A stretch of 64,000 nucleotides of DNA, from assembly GCA_973895155.1 (NCBI GenBank), contig OZ316897.1:15314001-15378000 (forward strand). Reading direction: 5' to 3'. The translations under genes were made by a program, and so were the position numbers. Source of the DNA: Marsupella aquatica (lineage: Eukaryota > Marchantiophyta). A model generated the notes under the pieces. It was not told the origin of the DNA and ran no database searches. It worked only from the letters and a program-made list of their open reading frames with translations. Shown here piece by piece: positions 12,501-25,795 of the stretch. Each line of letters starts with the position of its first letter. Position 1 is the first letter of the stretch.

Positions 12501-15500
12501 TCCTTTAGGAACTTTGTGATGGCATCAAATTGCCCCTCTACTCTGGATCTTCTGTGTGTGAGAACAACTCTCTCGGAGCACATCCTTTGATACTTCTCCG
12601 AGAGGTCATTGGTTTGTGAGATTAAGTTGATTAGTGCAGTCTGCATCAAGAGCCACTCTTTCTGCTTTTCACTAGATGATACCACCTTCCGATTGATCTC
12701 ATACTTAATGTTGGTCATAATGTGATCCCATGGGGTTTGGTCTCCAACATACATGTTGGAAACCAGCTTAAAATATGACTTATTCAATTTGTCTATCTCC
12801 TTGGTTTTCATTTCAACCTCTACATGCTTCCGTTTGATCTCTAACTGAACTTTCCCAACTTCCACAAGCTTCTCTTCCACTTCATCATTTACAGCTTTCA
12901 AAGCAAGTTTAACATTCTCATTGTATGCTTGAACAGACAGTACATCTACTCTAATTCGTGCAAGGTCAAATTCAATCTCAGTTGCTCTCATATCTTCCTT
13001 CTTTGCCAGTTGCCGTTTTGCAGTTATCATATGCAATGTGTTTGCAGCTGCTTTCTCCTCTGTGATGCAATGCTCAATGAGATTTTGTAAGATTTTATGT
13101 TCTAGATCATAAATTCCTTCGGTTTCTTTTGCAAATTCTCTTTCATGCACCTGATAAGACACAAGTCTCTTCATTGTCATTATGTGAATGGCCTTCTAAG
13201 CACTTAATCCAAAGTTTTCACATTTTACAAGATGACAAGATTATATTGTAGGATGGTAGACTAGTATCTACTATTTCTCATATCAGATGACAGGTCATGA
13301 GGATTAATGTCACACTCCTACTCCCTTGCTTACTTGCTCCAGTAGCCCAACAAAAGGAATGAAATCTGTAGCACCCAAAAATTATTTCCAAGGAAGAACA
13401 ATATGAAGTGTAAGCATCTTACGATGGTTTCAGACGAAATTGACTTGCAGGGAAAATCTCTGTAGGTGAAGGTGTTATTTCATGAACACTGTTTGCAATC
13501 TTAGTTCATTTCCAACAATTGTGACAAAATGACAATTTGAAAATAAGCAGTCACCTTTGCTTATGAACAACTCCACAACAGCAGGCCCAAGATTCATTGA
13601 TTTGAACAGCTGAACACAAATACAATAGAGAACTTGAAATCAATTGCAAGGACTGTCTCTATGCAATGTCTGACCTTTAACACCCTTTCCAGATGAGCAA
13701 TGTCAACTTTTAAATTAGCCTGGGTTGATTCAATCTTCTCCACTTGTTTCACAAGCTTTCGCCATGCTTCAAGTATAGCAAGGCGCTTGGCAGTAGTGGT
13801 CCCCAATAGCTTTTGCACTGCCTTCATTTCTCTGTCAACTTTCCTTAGCAACATTTGCTGCTTATCTTCTTTTTCTTGTTCCTTACGAATGGCCTTTTTG
13901 TAGGACTCTTTCTCAACCATAACAGCAATTTCTTGTTCCTTTTGGTTGGCTATGGCATCAATTATTCCCTATTATAGATAAGACAGATTCTCTAACATGA
14001 GTGAAATCTGGCTCAATAGTAATGGTGATCAATTTTCAGGTGTCTTTGTTATGCAAGAGTTTTTGTCATTGCCATTTTCTAAACAAAACAGAAGCTCATC
14101 TCTTTCTAATTGGCTTCAAGTTTTAATTCAACTTTATTCCAAAATAAGCATGCTTGCAATAGAATATCAAGTTAATTAGCTTCAATCCCACATCTCCCTA
14201 TTCAACCAGAAATTTGCAAGCAAAGGATGCAAAACAGTTTACACTGTCAAGGTTCGGTAACCAAACAGAATCAACAGTAACATGGTGCGTGCAATAAGTT
14301 GGCGTGAGTTCAAATAGGAGAAGAGCATAAATGTGTTTGTGCTTGTCTAACATCTCTATAAATTGGCAAGGATTGAGTATTCTAATCCAGCAAGAGAACA
14401 AACCTGTAAAGCTTCATCACACCTTGAAAGCACAAGGAGAGATGATTTCCATTGAATGGTGACTTGCTTCTTTTCAGCACTAATGCTTTCCATCTCTGTT
14501 CCTGCTTCTTGGAGTGCTACATTTGCAAGCTTCGTCTCTCTTTCCTGGACTGTTGCATTGTTTTATATTAATACAGAATCACTCACTGAAAATAGAACCA
14601 CCAAATCAATAAAGAATCACTCAATGTTGAGTACAGTTGTATTTTTTAAAGGACTTTGACTTCAATCCATGTAAACCAAAGAAGGCAACATTCTATTGTG
14701 GTCTAAACATTAAAAGGAGATCGACCAGCTAATTGGGCTCTAAGCAGGGCTTGCTTCTCGTATTGATGCTTCATTCGAGTTTGCATCAAGGTGATTTGCA
14801 GGTCTTCTTCTTTCTTAGCCTTCTCTTTCTGAACCATGAGCTCTTCCGAGGCATATGTAAGCCTTCTATTCACAGCTATTTCACTCTTTATCTCCTCATT
14901 GTATTTCTCAACTTGCTTAAGAGTGTTTAGAAGGTCATCCAGTTCCAAATTCGTTTGCTCCAACCTTTCCCGCAATGCTCTCATTTCCCTTGATTGCTGA
15001 CCATGAGAGTGTTGTGTTCCTGCCAACTCTTCTTTGGCCTGCCTTGTTGCCACAAGTTTGCCAGCCGAGACACCTAGTCACAAGAAGCTTGCAAGTTTCG
15101 ATTGGACTGCCAATGCAGGTAAACTTCAAAACACATTTCATGAGTGTTGCCCAGTGTGCACACCCACTCAGCTAAAGAATGTAAACATAAAAGATGGGTG
15201 GGCTTCAAGCAAGGTTTATGCTCTATGAAAAGTGAATAGCATCTCACGCTTTTGCCAAATGATGCAATGGCTTCAAGTTTTATTTGTAATTTGTGGGTTC
15301 TTTGACAGATCCATACAATTAAGCTCGATCTGACAGAGATCAGAGCATATTTAATGCCAGAAAGTAAAAGGCGAGTCCTTGTACGATGTAGCCAGGTTGA
15401 CCTTGTAGCTATTTGTATTTGATTCCATAAGTGTCTAATTTTGGAAGCATTTGAGTTCACGTGCAACTATTACCCAAAAAACGTTCACTCAATGCAATTT

Positions 15501-16103
15501 AACTTAGTTTAGCCTCACAATGGAGTTTTCTTGAAGGAATGCATATGCTCTTGAAATAAATACTAGGCAAGATTTGTTAATGCAGTGAATACTATCAGGC
15601 TGAACTCACCATAGCAAGTCAATGAATTTATTCATTGCATGCAACATGTGAAGATACAAACTCTTTACAATCACTAACTTGCCAAGTCTCTAAAAAACAC
15701 CAATTAACAATGTAAAAATAGCATCACTGTGGAGGAATTTGACCTTGTTATGTTTCTCGGTAGCTTGAGAAAGCTCCTCAATATCTTTATGGATTGCTAA
15801 GTGGAGACTGGCTAATGCTTTTTGCATGCCATACAAGGCAACACCAGCATCTTCCCTTCTCCGGGTCGCTCGCTTAAGAAATGCCCCTTGCTCATAAGTC
15901 CTATCCTCCAAATCTTGCTTCTTATCCAAAAGTTGTTGTTTGAGAGCAGCCTGAGCCCTTTCAAGGGCAGGATGATTTCTTCTGTCTGCCAAATCATCTG
16001 GAATGACTGTAGATTTGGCCCTATTTCTCTCCACTGGTTGGGGCTCAGCATCATCGTCCTCCTCCATAAAGTCTCCAAAGGATTCATTATTGCCGGCATC
16101 CAT
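9523..16103 (-). CDS. CCDC40: CCDC40 / FAP172-like axonemal ruler protein
   Basis: Known of the family: CCDC40 pairs with CCDC39 along axonemal doublets, sets the 96-nm repeat and places inner dynein arms and the nexin-dynein regulatory complex. Coding exons on the minus strand: 16103-15744, 15038-14726, 14549-14404, 13968-13675, 13150-12459, 11899-11662, 10696-10532, 10310-10087, 9805-9523. All phases join in frame and give 905 codons including the stop. Visible signatures are an N-terminal block NHPALERAQAALKQQLL followed by REDAGVALYGMQ, then GTEMESISAEKKQ with QWKSSL in exon 3, and LEHHVMLWKYKI in exon 6. The body is almost entirely charged coiled coil. The N-terminus before the first block is acidic and short, about 45 residues, so the protein is shorter than the animal form. 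ATG at 16101-16103 is the first in frame. Confidence 0.87.
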
Positions 16104-17940
16104 ATTGTAAACCTTGAGAAAGTATGACTCTTGAGTTCAGAATAATCTAGAAGTTTTTTCCTCTCACACAGATACTAGGTCTTTCAGGGTAATCTGTGGC
16201 TGAGTATTTGAGCAAACTACTCGTTTACAAAATCCCCAAAGGCTCCATGTATTGTCACCATCCATTGATAGTGTAAAATTTTAGTTCCCAAACTAGAATC
16301 TCTCTCTTGCTCACACAGGCAAGCTTCTTTTCAATGTTTTCTCACATTAATTAGTCTTGATGGCCACTTCCCCTTCAAAAAGTTATGCTTACCATCCACT
16401 CTGGTGTTATTGTCAATTGAGCAACCATGATTTCATAGTCAGAAAGTGTGCACTTAATTCTCCTCATATGAATCAATTATTGAGCATAGCAAATATTATG
16501 CTCTTCCTCATTCAAAACAATGCAGTTAGATAGTCCATGTCAATGTTTCCATCTCAGTCATTTCTCATGCAGACGCTGTGTGTTGTTTGCTTCCATGCAA
16601 TTCCATTTCAATTGGGTCAGCTTTACTTGAAACCAGGGAAGTTACAAAAATAATTGAATTGACAGTTCATAGAATTTGATTGATTCATCACACTTCCAAA
16701 ATTGCCAGAAATGATTGCACCTGATATCTGGCTCACATAATGAAGCCGGGTGAGAAGCTGGTCCCTCACTGTGAGAAATTGGGGACCATTGATCGAGCTC
16801 TTTTGGCATAAATCAGAATTCTACTCTGCCCAGGCAAATCTTGTTGTTATATTGGACACTGGCTTAGAACGTGTACAAAGATCACCAATTATAGGTTTCA
16901 TCCAATTGAGACAAACAATTTTCTCAGTTGTAGTTTTTATGACCCTCTCAGTCTCTTAATACTATACTTCCCAAGTCAAGCATTGTAAAAAACAAGCCAG
17001 AATATTTAACTGCTACTAACTTTACTCCAACTGAAGCCATGGATTCAACAGACACCGTCTACCGTGGACTGCTGGATGATCATGTCCTAAAACAAATGAT
17101 TTCCTCAAGAGCTCAATCTCTCATGTGAAGTACAGAACACTTTGTTCCAAAAACCTAATAGCCAAATGTTGTATAATGTCACCAAGAGGTGCCCAAATGG
17201 ACCACCAGATTTGAATAAGTGCTCAGATAGACCATACCAAAACATTTTCTACCCAAATAGCATCATTCCTTGGTATGAACTATGCTCCAATTTTATGGCA
17301 TCACAAGGTATTTGATCACGTTGGTGCTTGTTTTCTTTATGACATAAGCATTCATGTTGGTCTTTCGGTCAAATGTGGTGACTCATGAACTGGCATCACG
17401 GTGCCTTGGCATGGGTTCCCATTTGTCATGACTTCCTTGATTTCTGCAATAGATCTCAAATGTCCAAGCCAAATGAAGCCTCCCCAAGATAATCCATGTG
17501 TTGTATATGTGGGATAAGTCTTGAATTACCCATCCAAAGTCTTCTGAAAATAGATATTAGACGGAGATCCTCGTGCCTATAGCTAGCTTATGCAAGAGAA
17601 GACAAGAAGGTGAAGGCTCAGAGAACAATGAATTATGAATTTGGCAGTCCATAACTTTTCCTCTTCCTCATCTTAACCTATTATTGCAGTTAAATTTAAG
17701 GTTGACTTTGCGAAGCCTCAAGGGTTGCTTCTTTTTATTCTCTGGGACCCTCATTGTAAACTACTTTAATTGCCTTTACGAACTCGAGGCCAGTCAGGTA
17801 TGCTGTCTACCTAACCTACATGGCAAGCAATGGACTCAAATAGACTAAATGCTGACATGGGGTGTTCATTTTGTCTAGTATTTTAGACCACCCTCTAGAA
17901 GTGGTCCACAAAATTTCAGACTTTTCTCCTTCATTCAATG
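16104..17940. other. Intergenic region upstream of CCDC40
   Basis: It contains the 5' flank and presumably the promoter of the CCDC40 gene. I see no ORF with domain character, no RNA gene and no strong repeat. A short open frame at 16750-16959 has no supporting feature. Confidence 0.5.
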
Positions 17941-18270
17941 ATTTGCGTTCATTGAATTTGATCTCAAAAGTATATGTATATCACAGTGCACAAGGACAAA
18001 AATGCCAAAGTCCCAAAAGCTTTGCAACCCAATAAAGTGAGGGAAAAGTCCCTCATAAGACCAAAGAGGTCCAACAAGCCAAGGAGTCCCCCACAACCAC
18101 AAAGGGACAAAAAAACAAAGATCTCATTAATTGGCCTAGACGACTAATACCCTATTGGGCAAAGAACTGAAAAGCACGGTAAAGCTCTCCACTAAAGGGG
18201 GTCACAAAGTAGAATCTGTCTAGAGTCCCCTTTGACTCTTATTTACATTCATTGAACTTGATCGCAAAAG
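17941..18270 (-). mobile_element. Short retroelement fragment flanked by a 30-bp direct repeat
   Basis: The direct repeats 17941-17970 and 18241-18270 match over 30 bp with about four differences and look like an old target duplication. The 270-bp insert between them shares long blocks (AGGACAAAAATGCC, GTCCCCCACAACCACAA, AGAACTGAAAAGC) with 36584-36845 and more loosely with 39168-39400. Orientation follows the family, whose T/G-rich strand probably is the sense strand. It could be a SINE or a 5'-truncated LINE 3' end. Confidence 0.6.
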
Positions 18271-20551
18271 ACTTTTGCTCCCAACTCTACCTCTGGACCA
18301 AATGACCCTCCTTTACTCAAGAAGGAGGGTCAATTGTCCTTTTTTTTTTCAAGGCAAAATTAGTTCGTGGACCCCCACCTGTTTTTATTCGATTAGTGGA
18401 CTACTACGTTGAGCTTCAGTGATCTGCTAGAGTAGTTGAGGTCGATCAGTCCTTATCGATCTTGTCAATGTCCTTATCGATTCTCTTTGCTTCTCCTTCT
18501 TTCTGCTCGATCTATTTGTTTCTGATTAAGATGTGCTGCGCCTCTTTTCTGTCCTCGATCAGTTCTCATTTTTCCTTTCTTCATTCGGCTTCTGATCTTT
18601 TTTGATTTTGTTTCTCCAACATTCCTCTTTACTTTGCACTTCAAGAGGCGAAACTCCTTTCGAGCTTTCCTCTTTTCATTACTTTCATCAAAAGCCTTCC
18701 TCCCTTTCGAAATGTTGATGTGCTTCTTTTGTTCTGACGGTTTTATTTCGGCAGTTACACAGGAATACGGTTACTGTTTACGTTGAACACTATTTACTTT
18801 TATAAAAAAACATTTATAAATTTAAGTAAAGAGAATATGGGTGAATGTTTTTAATCTGGCCCTTTGTATCAATAGATTTGGATGAACTTTTAATTACTTT
18901 TACATTATGTTTTGACGGCATGGCGTCCATAAAATTACACGAAAAGCGACGTAAACAAGATGGAGAGGAGTTTATTCGTTGCGCAAACATGACCATTCTT
19001 GTTTGTTGCGGTTGTTGCTGACATGGCACTCTGTGGTGCCAGGAATTTTGGAAGGAACCTCTAGTGGGGTCCGTAAAGAAAGAAAGAATAAATAACCCCC
19101 CAATTTGATTTTTTTGGGAAACACTCACAAGTGCCACCCACTTCTTGTAAAGCGACCCTAAAGTACATCAAGTTTGACGTTTGAGACCCCCTATTGTCAA
19201 GAACTTCAAAATATCATGAAAAGTGGATTAGGCCTAGAATGATTTGAGCAGCCGCCCAAATGAACCAAAGCTGTCGATCTATACCAAACCCACGAGCCCA
19301 ATCAATGATTGAACGAAAATGCCGGTCTCAGTGGGCATCTCAAGGAAGAAGACACATCTGCCTCCATGAAAAAGTGACTGCCAATTCAAAAAGGTCTTTC
19401 GAGGCAAAAGAAAGGTGACTGCCAATTCAACAAGATCTTTCAAGGCAAAAAAAAGGTGACTGACAATTTGTCACTGCCGCACCCTGTCCAATTGTCTCAC
19501 TTTCTCTCCCAATCTCCAAATAATGTCACAGTCCAATCTCTTTCCTTCGATAGGATTTGCTCCGAAATGATAGAGTTGTACTTTAAAGAACGAGGTAACG
19601 AAAACCCGAAAAACGAGTAACATGTGGACTCAGGTTGATTCATGGAACTCCGGTTCAGGTCGTTGAGCAGTGCTATGCACTCGAAGTTGTCTCATTCTCG
19701 AAGTTTTATCATTCTGGTTGTCTCATTCTGCTCCAGCAGAAGTCAGCAGAATTGAGCAGAAGTCAGCAGAGGTCCCGGTGACTTGGAGCCGAGCACATCA
19801 CGAAGCAGAACTTAGCAGAATTCCCGAGGACTTAGAGCCCAGCGCATCCTGAAGCCCTTCTGGAGGCAGTTTCAGCCCCTAGTGGAATCCTGAGTAGTTC
19901 AACTGAGAGAAAATTCGCTCAACTCACCGTGGATCGGTGTTATTTAACAGTCAACTCACCCGATTTGGCCACATTGCGCTACGACTCAAATGTCTGCAGC
20001 TCAATGTCTCCCCTTTGCTCTCTGATTTTGTGATAAAGAAGATATGTTATCTGCAAGGCAAAGCGTCATCAGTGCCGCGCTGGCGGGAATCAGAAGTTTG
20101 ATTCCTTGTTCGCTTGACTTCTCCATCAATTTGGACTGATGTTCTCTAGTCAAAAGTGCGCCCTGTTTTTGAGGTAATTGCCCAGCTGAGTTCCTGCTAT
20201 TGGTCTTGGGACACCTTTTGTAAATGTTGGTTGGACAGATTCAGCGATTAAGTCTCCGTGGATGTAAGGTTTCGATTGTTTCACGTCTCTTTGCATCCTC
20301 TCATTTTGTTCTCCCCTTTCAATTAATTCCAGATTCCAAAGGAATAGAGTAGAAGTATGGGGATTGCAATTTGTGTAGCTATGCGCCTCTCCTGGTCGTC
20401 CGGGTGACAAGAGTACTCTGTTGGCATACCCAAAGCACGATGTGCTGGGATTGGAGGCAGTGAATGGGTGTTTCGATATCTGTGACCGTGCTGGAGGTGG
20501 TCAGAGCATCCGAATTCTCACCCACTGACACCGAATACCGATGATGCAGCC
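18271..20551. other. Intergenic region before FMO-A
   Basis: No convincing gene. 19374-19470 holds a direct repeat (see separate entry). 19735-19830 is rich in AGCAGAA / AGTCAGCAGA words. The last few hundred bases are the presumed FMO-A promoter and 5' UTR. A minus-strand ORF at 18814-19137 has no domain and is probably chance. Confidence 0.45.
19374..19470. repeat. 41-bp tandem repeat, about 2.4 copies
   Basis: The phrase GTGACTG(C/A)CAATT starts at 19374, 19415 and 19456, a 41-bp period, with interspersed CTTTC(G/A)AGGCAAAA blocks. Confidence 0.75.
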
Positions 20552-23500
20552 ATGGAAATTGAAAACAGGGGTCTTGAATTGAGAGTGGCGATTATAGGGG
20601 CTGGCGTGAGTGGATTGGCCGCCTGCAAGCGTTGTTCCGAGAAAGGGCTGAAGGCCACGGTATTTGAGGGGAAAAGTGGGTTGGGGGGCATTTGGAGATC
20701 TTCATATTCGTCCACCAGGTTGCAGACACCCAAAGGGGCTTACGCATTCTCCGATTTCCCATGGCCAGAGTCGGTACCGACCTTTCCTTCTCATCACCAA
20801 GTGGTAGACTATCTGGAGAGCTATGCAAGGCACTTTATGTTCTTGGATAAAATTCGCTTCAATTGCCAGGTTGTAGAAGTCAAGAGGAAGGTGAAGCCTG
20901 AGCAATCACACAGAATCGGTACATCTAAATTTGTCAGCGATGGATGGGTTGGAGAACAGAAAGTTAAACAAGAGCTGGAGAGCTGCATCACTGGGCCGCA
21001 GAATGGAGGATGGGGTGATTCTGATGTCATTTGGGAGGTCTGTGTCCGAAAGAAGGTTCCAGGGTCAGAAGGGCAAATTGACTTTGTTGATGAGGTACCT
21101 TTCTTCCTTTCCCTCAACAAACCAAATCTGGCCTGTTGTCCTTAAAATTTGTGTGCTGTTTTGCACTGTCAGCAGACTGAATTCATATAGGTCAATTTTT
21201 AATCATTCGACATTTCACACTCAGAGCCATTGCCTGTAAACATCCAAAGAGTGTGGAGTAGGGGATGTGGTTGTTGAACTCACCTTTGAATGGGCTGGTG
21301 GCAGTGGCATATGTTTGATTACCTGATTGTATCCTGCGGTCGATTTGGAGACGTAGCGAAATTTCCCTCTTTCCCTTCGTCTGAAGGACCTGATGTCTTT
21401 AATGGGCAAGTGCTTCACTCGTTGGACTACTCTTCCCTAGATTCAGAAAACACACAAGCGCTTATTCATGGGAAAAAGGTGGTTGTTGTGGGCTTTGGAA
21501 AAACTTCACTTGATATCGCCGTGGAGGTTGCCGACAATAATCAAGGTAAGCTTCATCAGCTCCTCCATGAAACGTCTGTTACTTATTGCTGAAGAAATAG
21601 CTGATTCTGTATTGAAACTTCAAGTTTAAACCTATTGACGACCATTCTAAGCGGTGTATAGAAAATAAGGGCATACACAGTATCTGCCCCTCATTTGGGC
21701 CAAATTCATTTGTTGAAACGATTGTGGATGTGTGTTCCATACTGGTGTTTCCAAGTGCAGCACTGTATTAATGTTGTATGTACTCTGGTGATTTCGTTTA
21801 ATCTTGTGATTTTACTTAAATGCAACAGGGTTTAACGATGTGAAGGCTTGCACATTACTCTTCAGGCGTGCCCAATGGATGTTCCCCCGGCATAGAAAGG
21901 CTTTTGGCCTGTTCCCATTTGGATACCTTTGGGGTAATAGGCTCTCTGAGTACTGGACTCCGAAACCTGGTCAAGGTTTGTTGCAGCGTCTGTTGCAGTT
22001 TGTCTTCTATCCTGTGGTAAGTTTAATTCTTCCTGTTGCTCATGCGTCCGCAACTGCTCTGCAAATGAGTACAATAATTCGTCGCTATTTCCTTGTTCAA
22101 TAGGACATGTTTTACAGATTGTCTTAGCGATTGCTCTGAGGGTGGTGGCCATTCTTAGGGCCGGTGCAAGTGTCATGGTGATTTCCATGCGATAGATGTG
22201 AACTGAAGCCCTTTGTATTGAAATGGCCTTTGCAGAGATTGTTAGTATGGAAGGCGTTGGAATACTATCTTCGCTTTACTGTCCCAGTTGCTCAATATGG
22301 GCTAGTGCCAGAGGAATCGTTATTTGAAAATTTGTCTGCCTGCGTGCTCCCACAATTGCCTCAGAGCTTATTGGGACACCTAGAGGCGGGCCGTATAGTA
22401 CCCAAGAAAACCCCTTCCTGGAATTTCTATCCAAAAGGAGTCCGGCTTGCTGATGGAACAGCTATTGAGGCAAATGTTGTCATTTTATGTACTGGGTACG
22501 ATGGCAATTCAAAACTCAAGGCCATATTAGCTGAGGACGACACAGCTGTACTTTTCGAAACAGAGAGAGTGCTTTCACTTTACAGGTCTGCCTCTCCTCT
22601 CATTCCTGGTTGTCGTGTTTAATCTCTCTGAAGCCCCTGTATTGACCTTTGCCAGCACTCTCTAAAAGGTACCAATCGGACATAGACTACAACACCGTTC
22701 ATTCTGAAGTAACTCCAGTACATCTCTCTGTATTGGTTGCTCAAGATAATTCGTGTTTCTGTATCTCTGTATGACTGTTATGATTACTTTCGTTCCCTGT
22801 TGCTGCTACATCAGTGCTTTGGACAACTGATTTGTGTTAAGCTCTCATTTCTCTAGTCAGGCATCCATCCATTATAGATGATTACGAAATAAATAACGAG
22901 GTGTGGATCATTCTGTTCCAATATCTGGAGGGCCAGTAAAATTAACCATATATATTCGTTCATTGCTCCCACACTAAACGACCCATGAAAGATTTCATCT
23001 CTGCAGATCTTGGGAGTAGATATCTTGACATACACTTGGAATAATGCAATGGCCACAAAGGAATCTCATTAGCATTGATACATGGCTTCCCGCCTCGGTT
23101 CAGAATAAGAATATCGTTGTTCCTGAAGTGCCTTTAGATACTGTTGACAGTCAGTCCAGTTGTTTAGTGGCAATTTCTTCTGCTGGTATGCCTAATAGTT
23201 GGTGCTGTCGTATTTTCTTTTGACGATCCATTGTACACTAGGAATTTCCATTTGTTTCATTTACGTGGAGTTCCTTTATCCATCTCATTCACTTTGTACT
23301 GAATAGTCTCTTTTCTGAAATCTCATTGGCAGGGGCATAATTCATCCTCAGATTCCGAACCTGGGCTTTATAGGCTACCACGAGGGTCTCTCCAGTGTGC
23401 ACTCAGCTGAGATGTCAGCAGTATGGTTGGCCGACTTGCTTCAGAAGAGGATTACCCTCCCGGACATTGCCACCATGGAAACTGACAGGAGAACCTGGTT

Positions 23501-23684
23501 TCAGTACTGGAAAACTAGAACTCCTTTTTTTGCCAAAACTTGTGCCTGTGTGGCCACAATGCAAATCTGGCATTTAGACAAGCTGTGCAAGGACATGGGA
23601 GTTAAGTCATTGAGGAAAAAGACTTGGTGGGAAGAAGTGTTTTCAATCTATGCCAGCTCCGATTACAAAACACTCTCATCCTGA
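20552..23684 (+). CDS. FMO: Flavin-containing monooxygenase, FMO1-like (FMO-A)
   Basis: Known of the family: these enzymes use FAD, NADPH and O2 to oxygenate nitrogen or sulfur atoms of small metabolites. Exons: 20552-21094, 21305-21545, 21829-22016, 22236-22585, 23333-23684. Phases join and give 557 residues, the usual length of plant FMO1-type enzymes. Motifs: FAD-binding GAGVSG (16-21), GGIW after it, AFSDFPWPES and DYLESYARHF typical of the plant group, FMO signature FxGxxxHxxxY (213-223), NADPH-binding GFGKTS (244-249), and LCTGYDG (408-414). ATG 20552 sits 11 codons before the FAD strand. The substrate cannot be read from sequence. Arabidopsis FMO1 makes N-hydroxypipecolate, but orthology is not shown here. 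FMO-B at 39990 is a paralogue with the same exon plan. Confidence 0.88.
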
Positions 23685-25109
23685 TGTATGATTTCAAAAA
23701 TGAGATTCTTTGCGGTACCTCTTTCGGAGGACGGATAGATACAACCCAGCATATGACTGTGTAACGGAATTACATTTTCTCAGCAAGGAACTGCAAAAAT
23801 GGAAGCATTCTATATGACGATAATTCATTTTTGTGTCATGTGCTGGCATTTCTCGAGGCCAGAAAGACTTGGTAGTTAGGAGAGGACATCCAGAATGTAG
23901 GGTAGTGTCATATTAGACAGTTGTAAAATGAAATTGGGGACATCTGCTGGTTCTGGGATATTTCAAAATTGAACAAAGTATCCGACATTGTGCTATTGCA
24001 GCGTCCATTCTCTGGCATCTTCAGTAGCTTTAGCTTGGTATTTGCATCCCCTTCACAATGTGCTTGGAGGTTCTGTAGATTTCAGCAAAATAATTACTTC
24101 TACTGGTTATTGCCGATTAGATGACATTAACGCCTGACTTGTCTCTCACAGCTTGGTGCCTTGGTCTCCAAGATGTGACCAAGGCCTACGTGGGTCCTAT
24201 GGTCAAGGGGATGCATGAACAGTGCATTGGAAGAAAGTGGCGTGGGATGTGGTCTGCAATGATTACAACCAAATAATGAACAGCTGACATCCACTTGCTG
24301 ACGCGTGATGACTGATGAGAGTTGCGAAGCAAGGTTTGCCTAAACCATGTGCTGAAGTGGTTGGATTGTCCCCTACTCTTGAATACACTAGGTGCAAGGT
24401 GGGCCCTTGGGAGGTTGGATATGACTATTCACACAGTAGGTTGGATATAACTATTCAACTCCAAGAATTGCTGTAGAGAGGGCTAGGTACTCACTATCCT
24501 TTGTCTAGCCAAGGTCAGACATTCACTATCCTCTTAGGTATACGTTGGAGCTCTGTTAGGCTCTGCAGTTTGTGGCTTGGTAGGGCTTTAGTTCTTTTGC
24601 CATTCCGACTCTTGGGCTTTGGGCTCTTGGGCATTTAGGCTCTTTGGTCTTCCCCATTTTATTTGGTTATTTGCCTTTGGGATACTGTCTCTGGTATGTA
24701 GCTTTTTGTTGTTTGGCAGCTCCAACATGAAACCCTGTGCCAACATACGGCCTTTTAGATTACAAGGTTTCCTCCAGGCTATGGATCACTCAGATGGGTG
24801 TATGACCAAGTGCTAAGGGTGAAGATGGACGCACTATCTCCAGCCTGGACAGAAAGCGATTCCATGCTGGGGGATTTCTCAAATTGTTTCTGCACCCATG
24901 AATGTTATTGTCCCATAATGCTTTGATAACAAGACTTTAATACACTTATAGGTCTAAGGGATTTTTATGTTCACTAATTTGAGTAAGTGCAGAATAGAAT
25001 CTTCATAATGAGTCAATCACCTTGAATCTGCACAAACTGAATTTATAGGTTCAATCTGAATGTGCTCCTTCTTGAGAAATCATTGCTACTCATAGGCAAT
25101 ATGCATGTG
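23685..25109. other. Intergenic region after FMO-A
   Basis: The first part is FMO-A 3' flank. Around 24590-24730 is a T/G-rich stretch (TTGGGCTTTGGGCTC, CTTTGGTCTTCC, TTGCCTTTGGGAT) that resembles the SINE-like repeats elsewhere in this window. 24404-24460 has a short imperfect duplication (GGTTGGATAT...ACTATTCA). No gene seen. Confidence 0.45.
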
Positions 25110-25795
25110 TGCAACATCTGGGGAACACAGAAGTAGTCGACACCAGAGATACATGATTTATCTCTCTAGAGGTAACATCCACGAGACACACAAGAAACCT
25201 TGTCTAAAACTCTAAATTTATTGGTCATACCAAGTCTTCACCAAAATCAGTTCCTATCTCCTAGATGATTTTGTAACAATAAATTTAAGTTGGGCAAGTA
25301 GTCGACACCAGAGTTTATACATGGTTTATCTCTCTAGAGGTTACATCCACGAAAACACACAAGAAATTTTTTCTATAACTCTAAATCTGTAGGCCATAAC
25401 AAGTCTCTACAAAAAAACTCCCCTTCTCTCCTAGATGATTTTGTGACAATAAGCTCTAACAATAAGCTTAAGTCCCATTCATCAATTAAGTCTCTCCTTC
25501 TCCCCTAGATGATTTTGTGACAATAAGCTCTAACAATAAAGCTTAAGTCCCACTCACTAATTAAGTCTCTCCTTCCCTCCTAGATGATTTTGTGACAATA
25601 AGCTCTAACAACAAGCTTAAGTCCCATTCTAATTAAGTCTCTCCTTCTCTCCTAGATGATTTTGTGACAATAAGCTTAAGTCCACCTCACTAATTAAGTC
25701 TCTCCTTCCCTCCTACTGTAGATGATTTTGTGACAATAAGCTCTAACAATAAGCTTAAGTCCCACTCACTAATTAAATCTTGCTAGTGTCGTGCA
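25110..25795 (-). mobile_element. Decayed copia-family LTR with an internal tandem array
   Basis: 25117-25300 follows the order of blocks in the minus-oriented LTRs of this window: AGTAGTCGACACCAGAGA, ACATGATTTATCTCTCTAG, ACATCCACGAGACACACAAG and a final AACAATAAATTTAAGTT. The front part is repeated at 25300-25430. A later piece (TAGATGATTTTGTGACAATAAG...) is then amplified: starts at 25432, 25506, 25581, 25653 and 25719, with spacing 66-75 bp. Clean LTR ends and target duplications are not visible. I read it as an old solo LTR that later expanded. Confidence 0.6.

Noticed and set aside
18814-19137. 107-codon minus-strand ORF
   Set aside because: No domain, low complexity, and no supporting signals.
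25432-25795. Regularly spaced repeats resembling a CRISPR array
   Set aside because: The genome is eukaryotic, the spacers are not unique, and the unit derives from LTR sequence.
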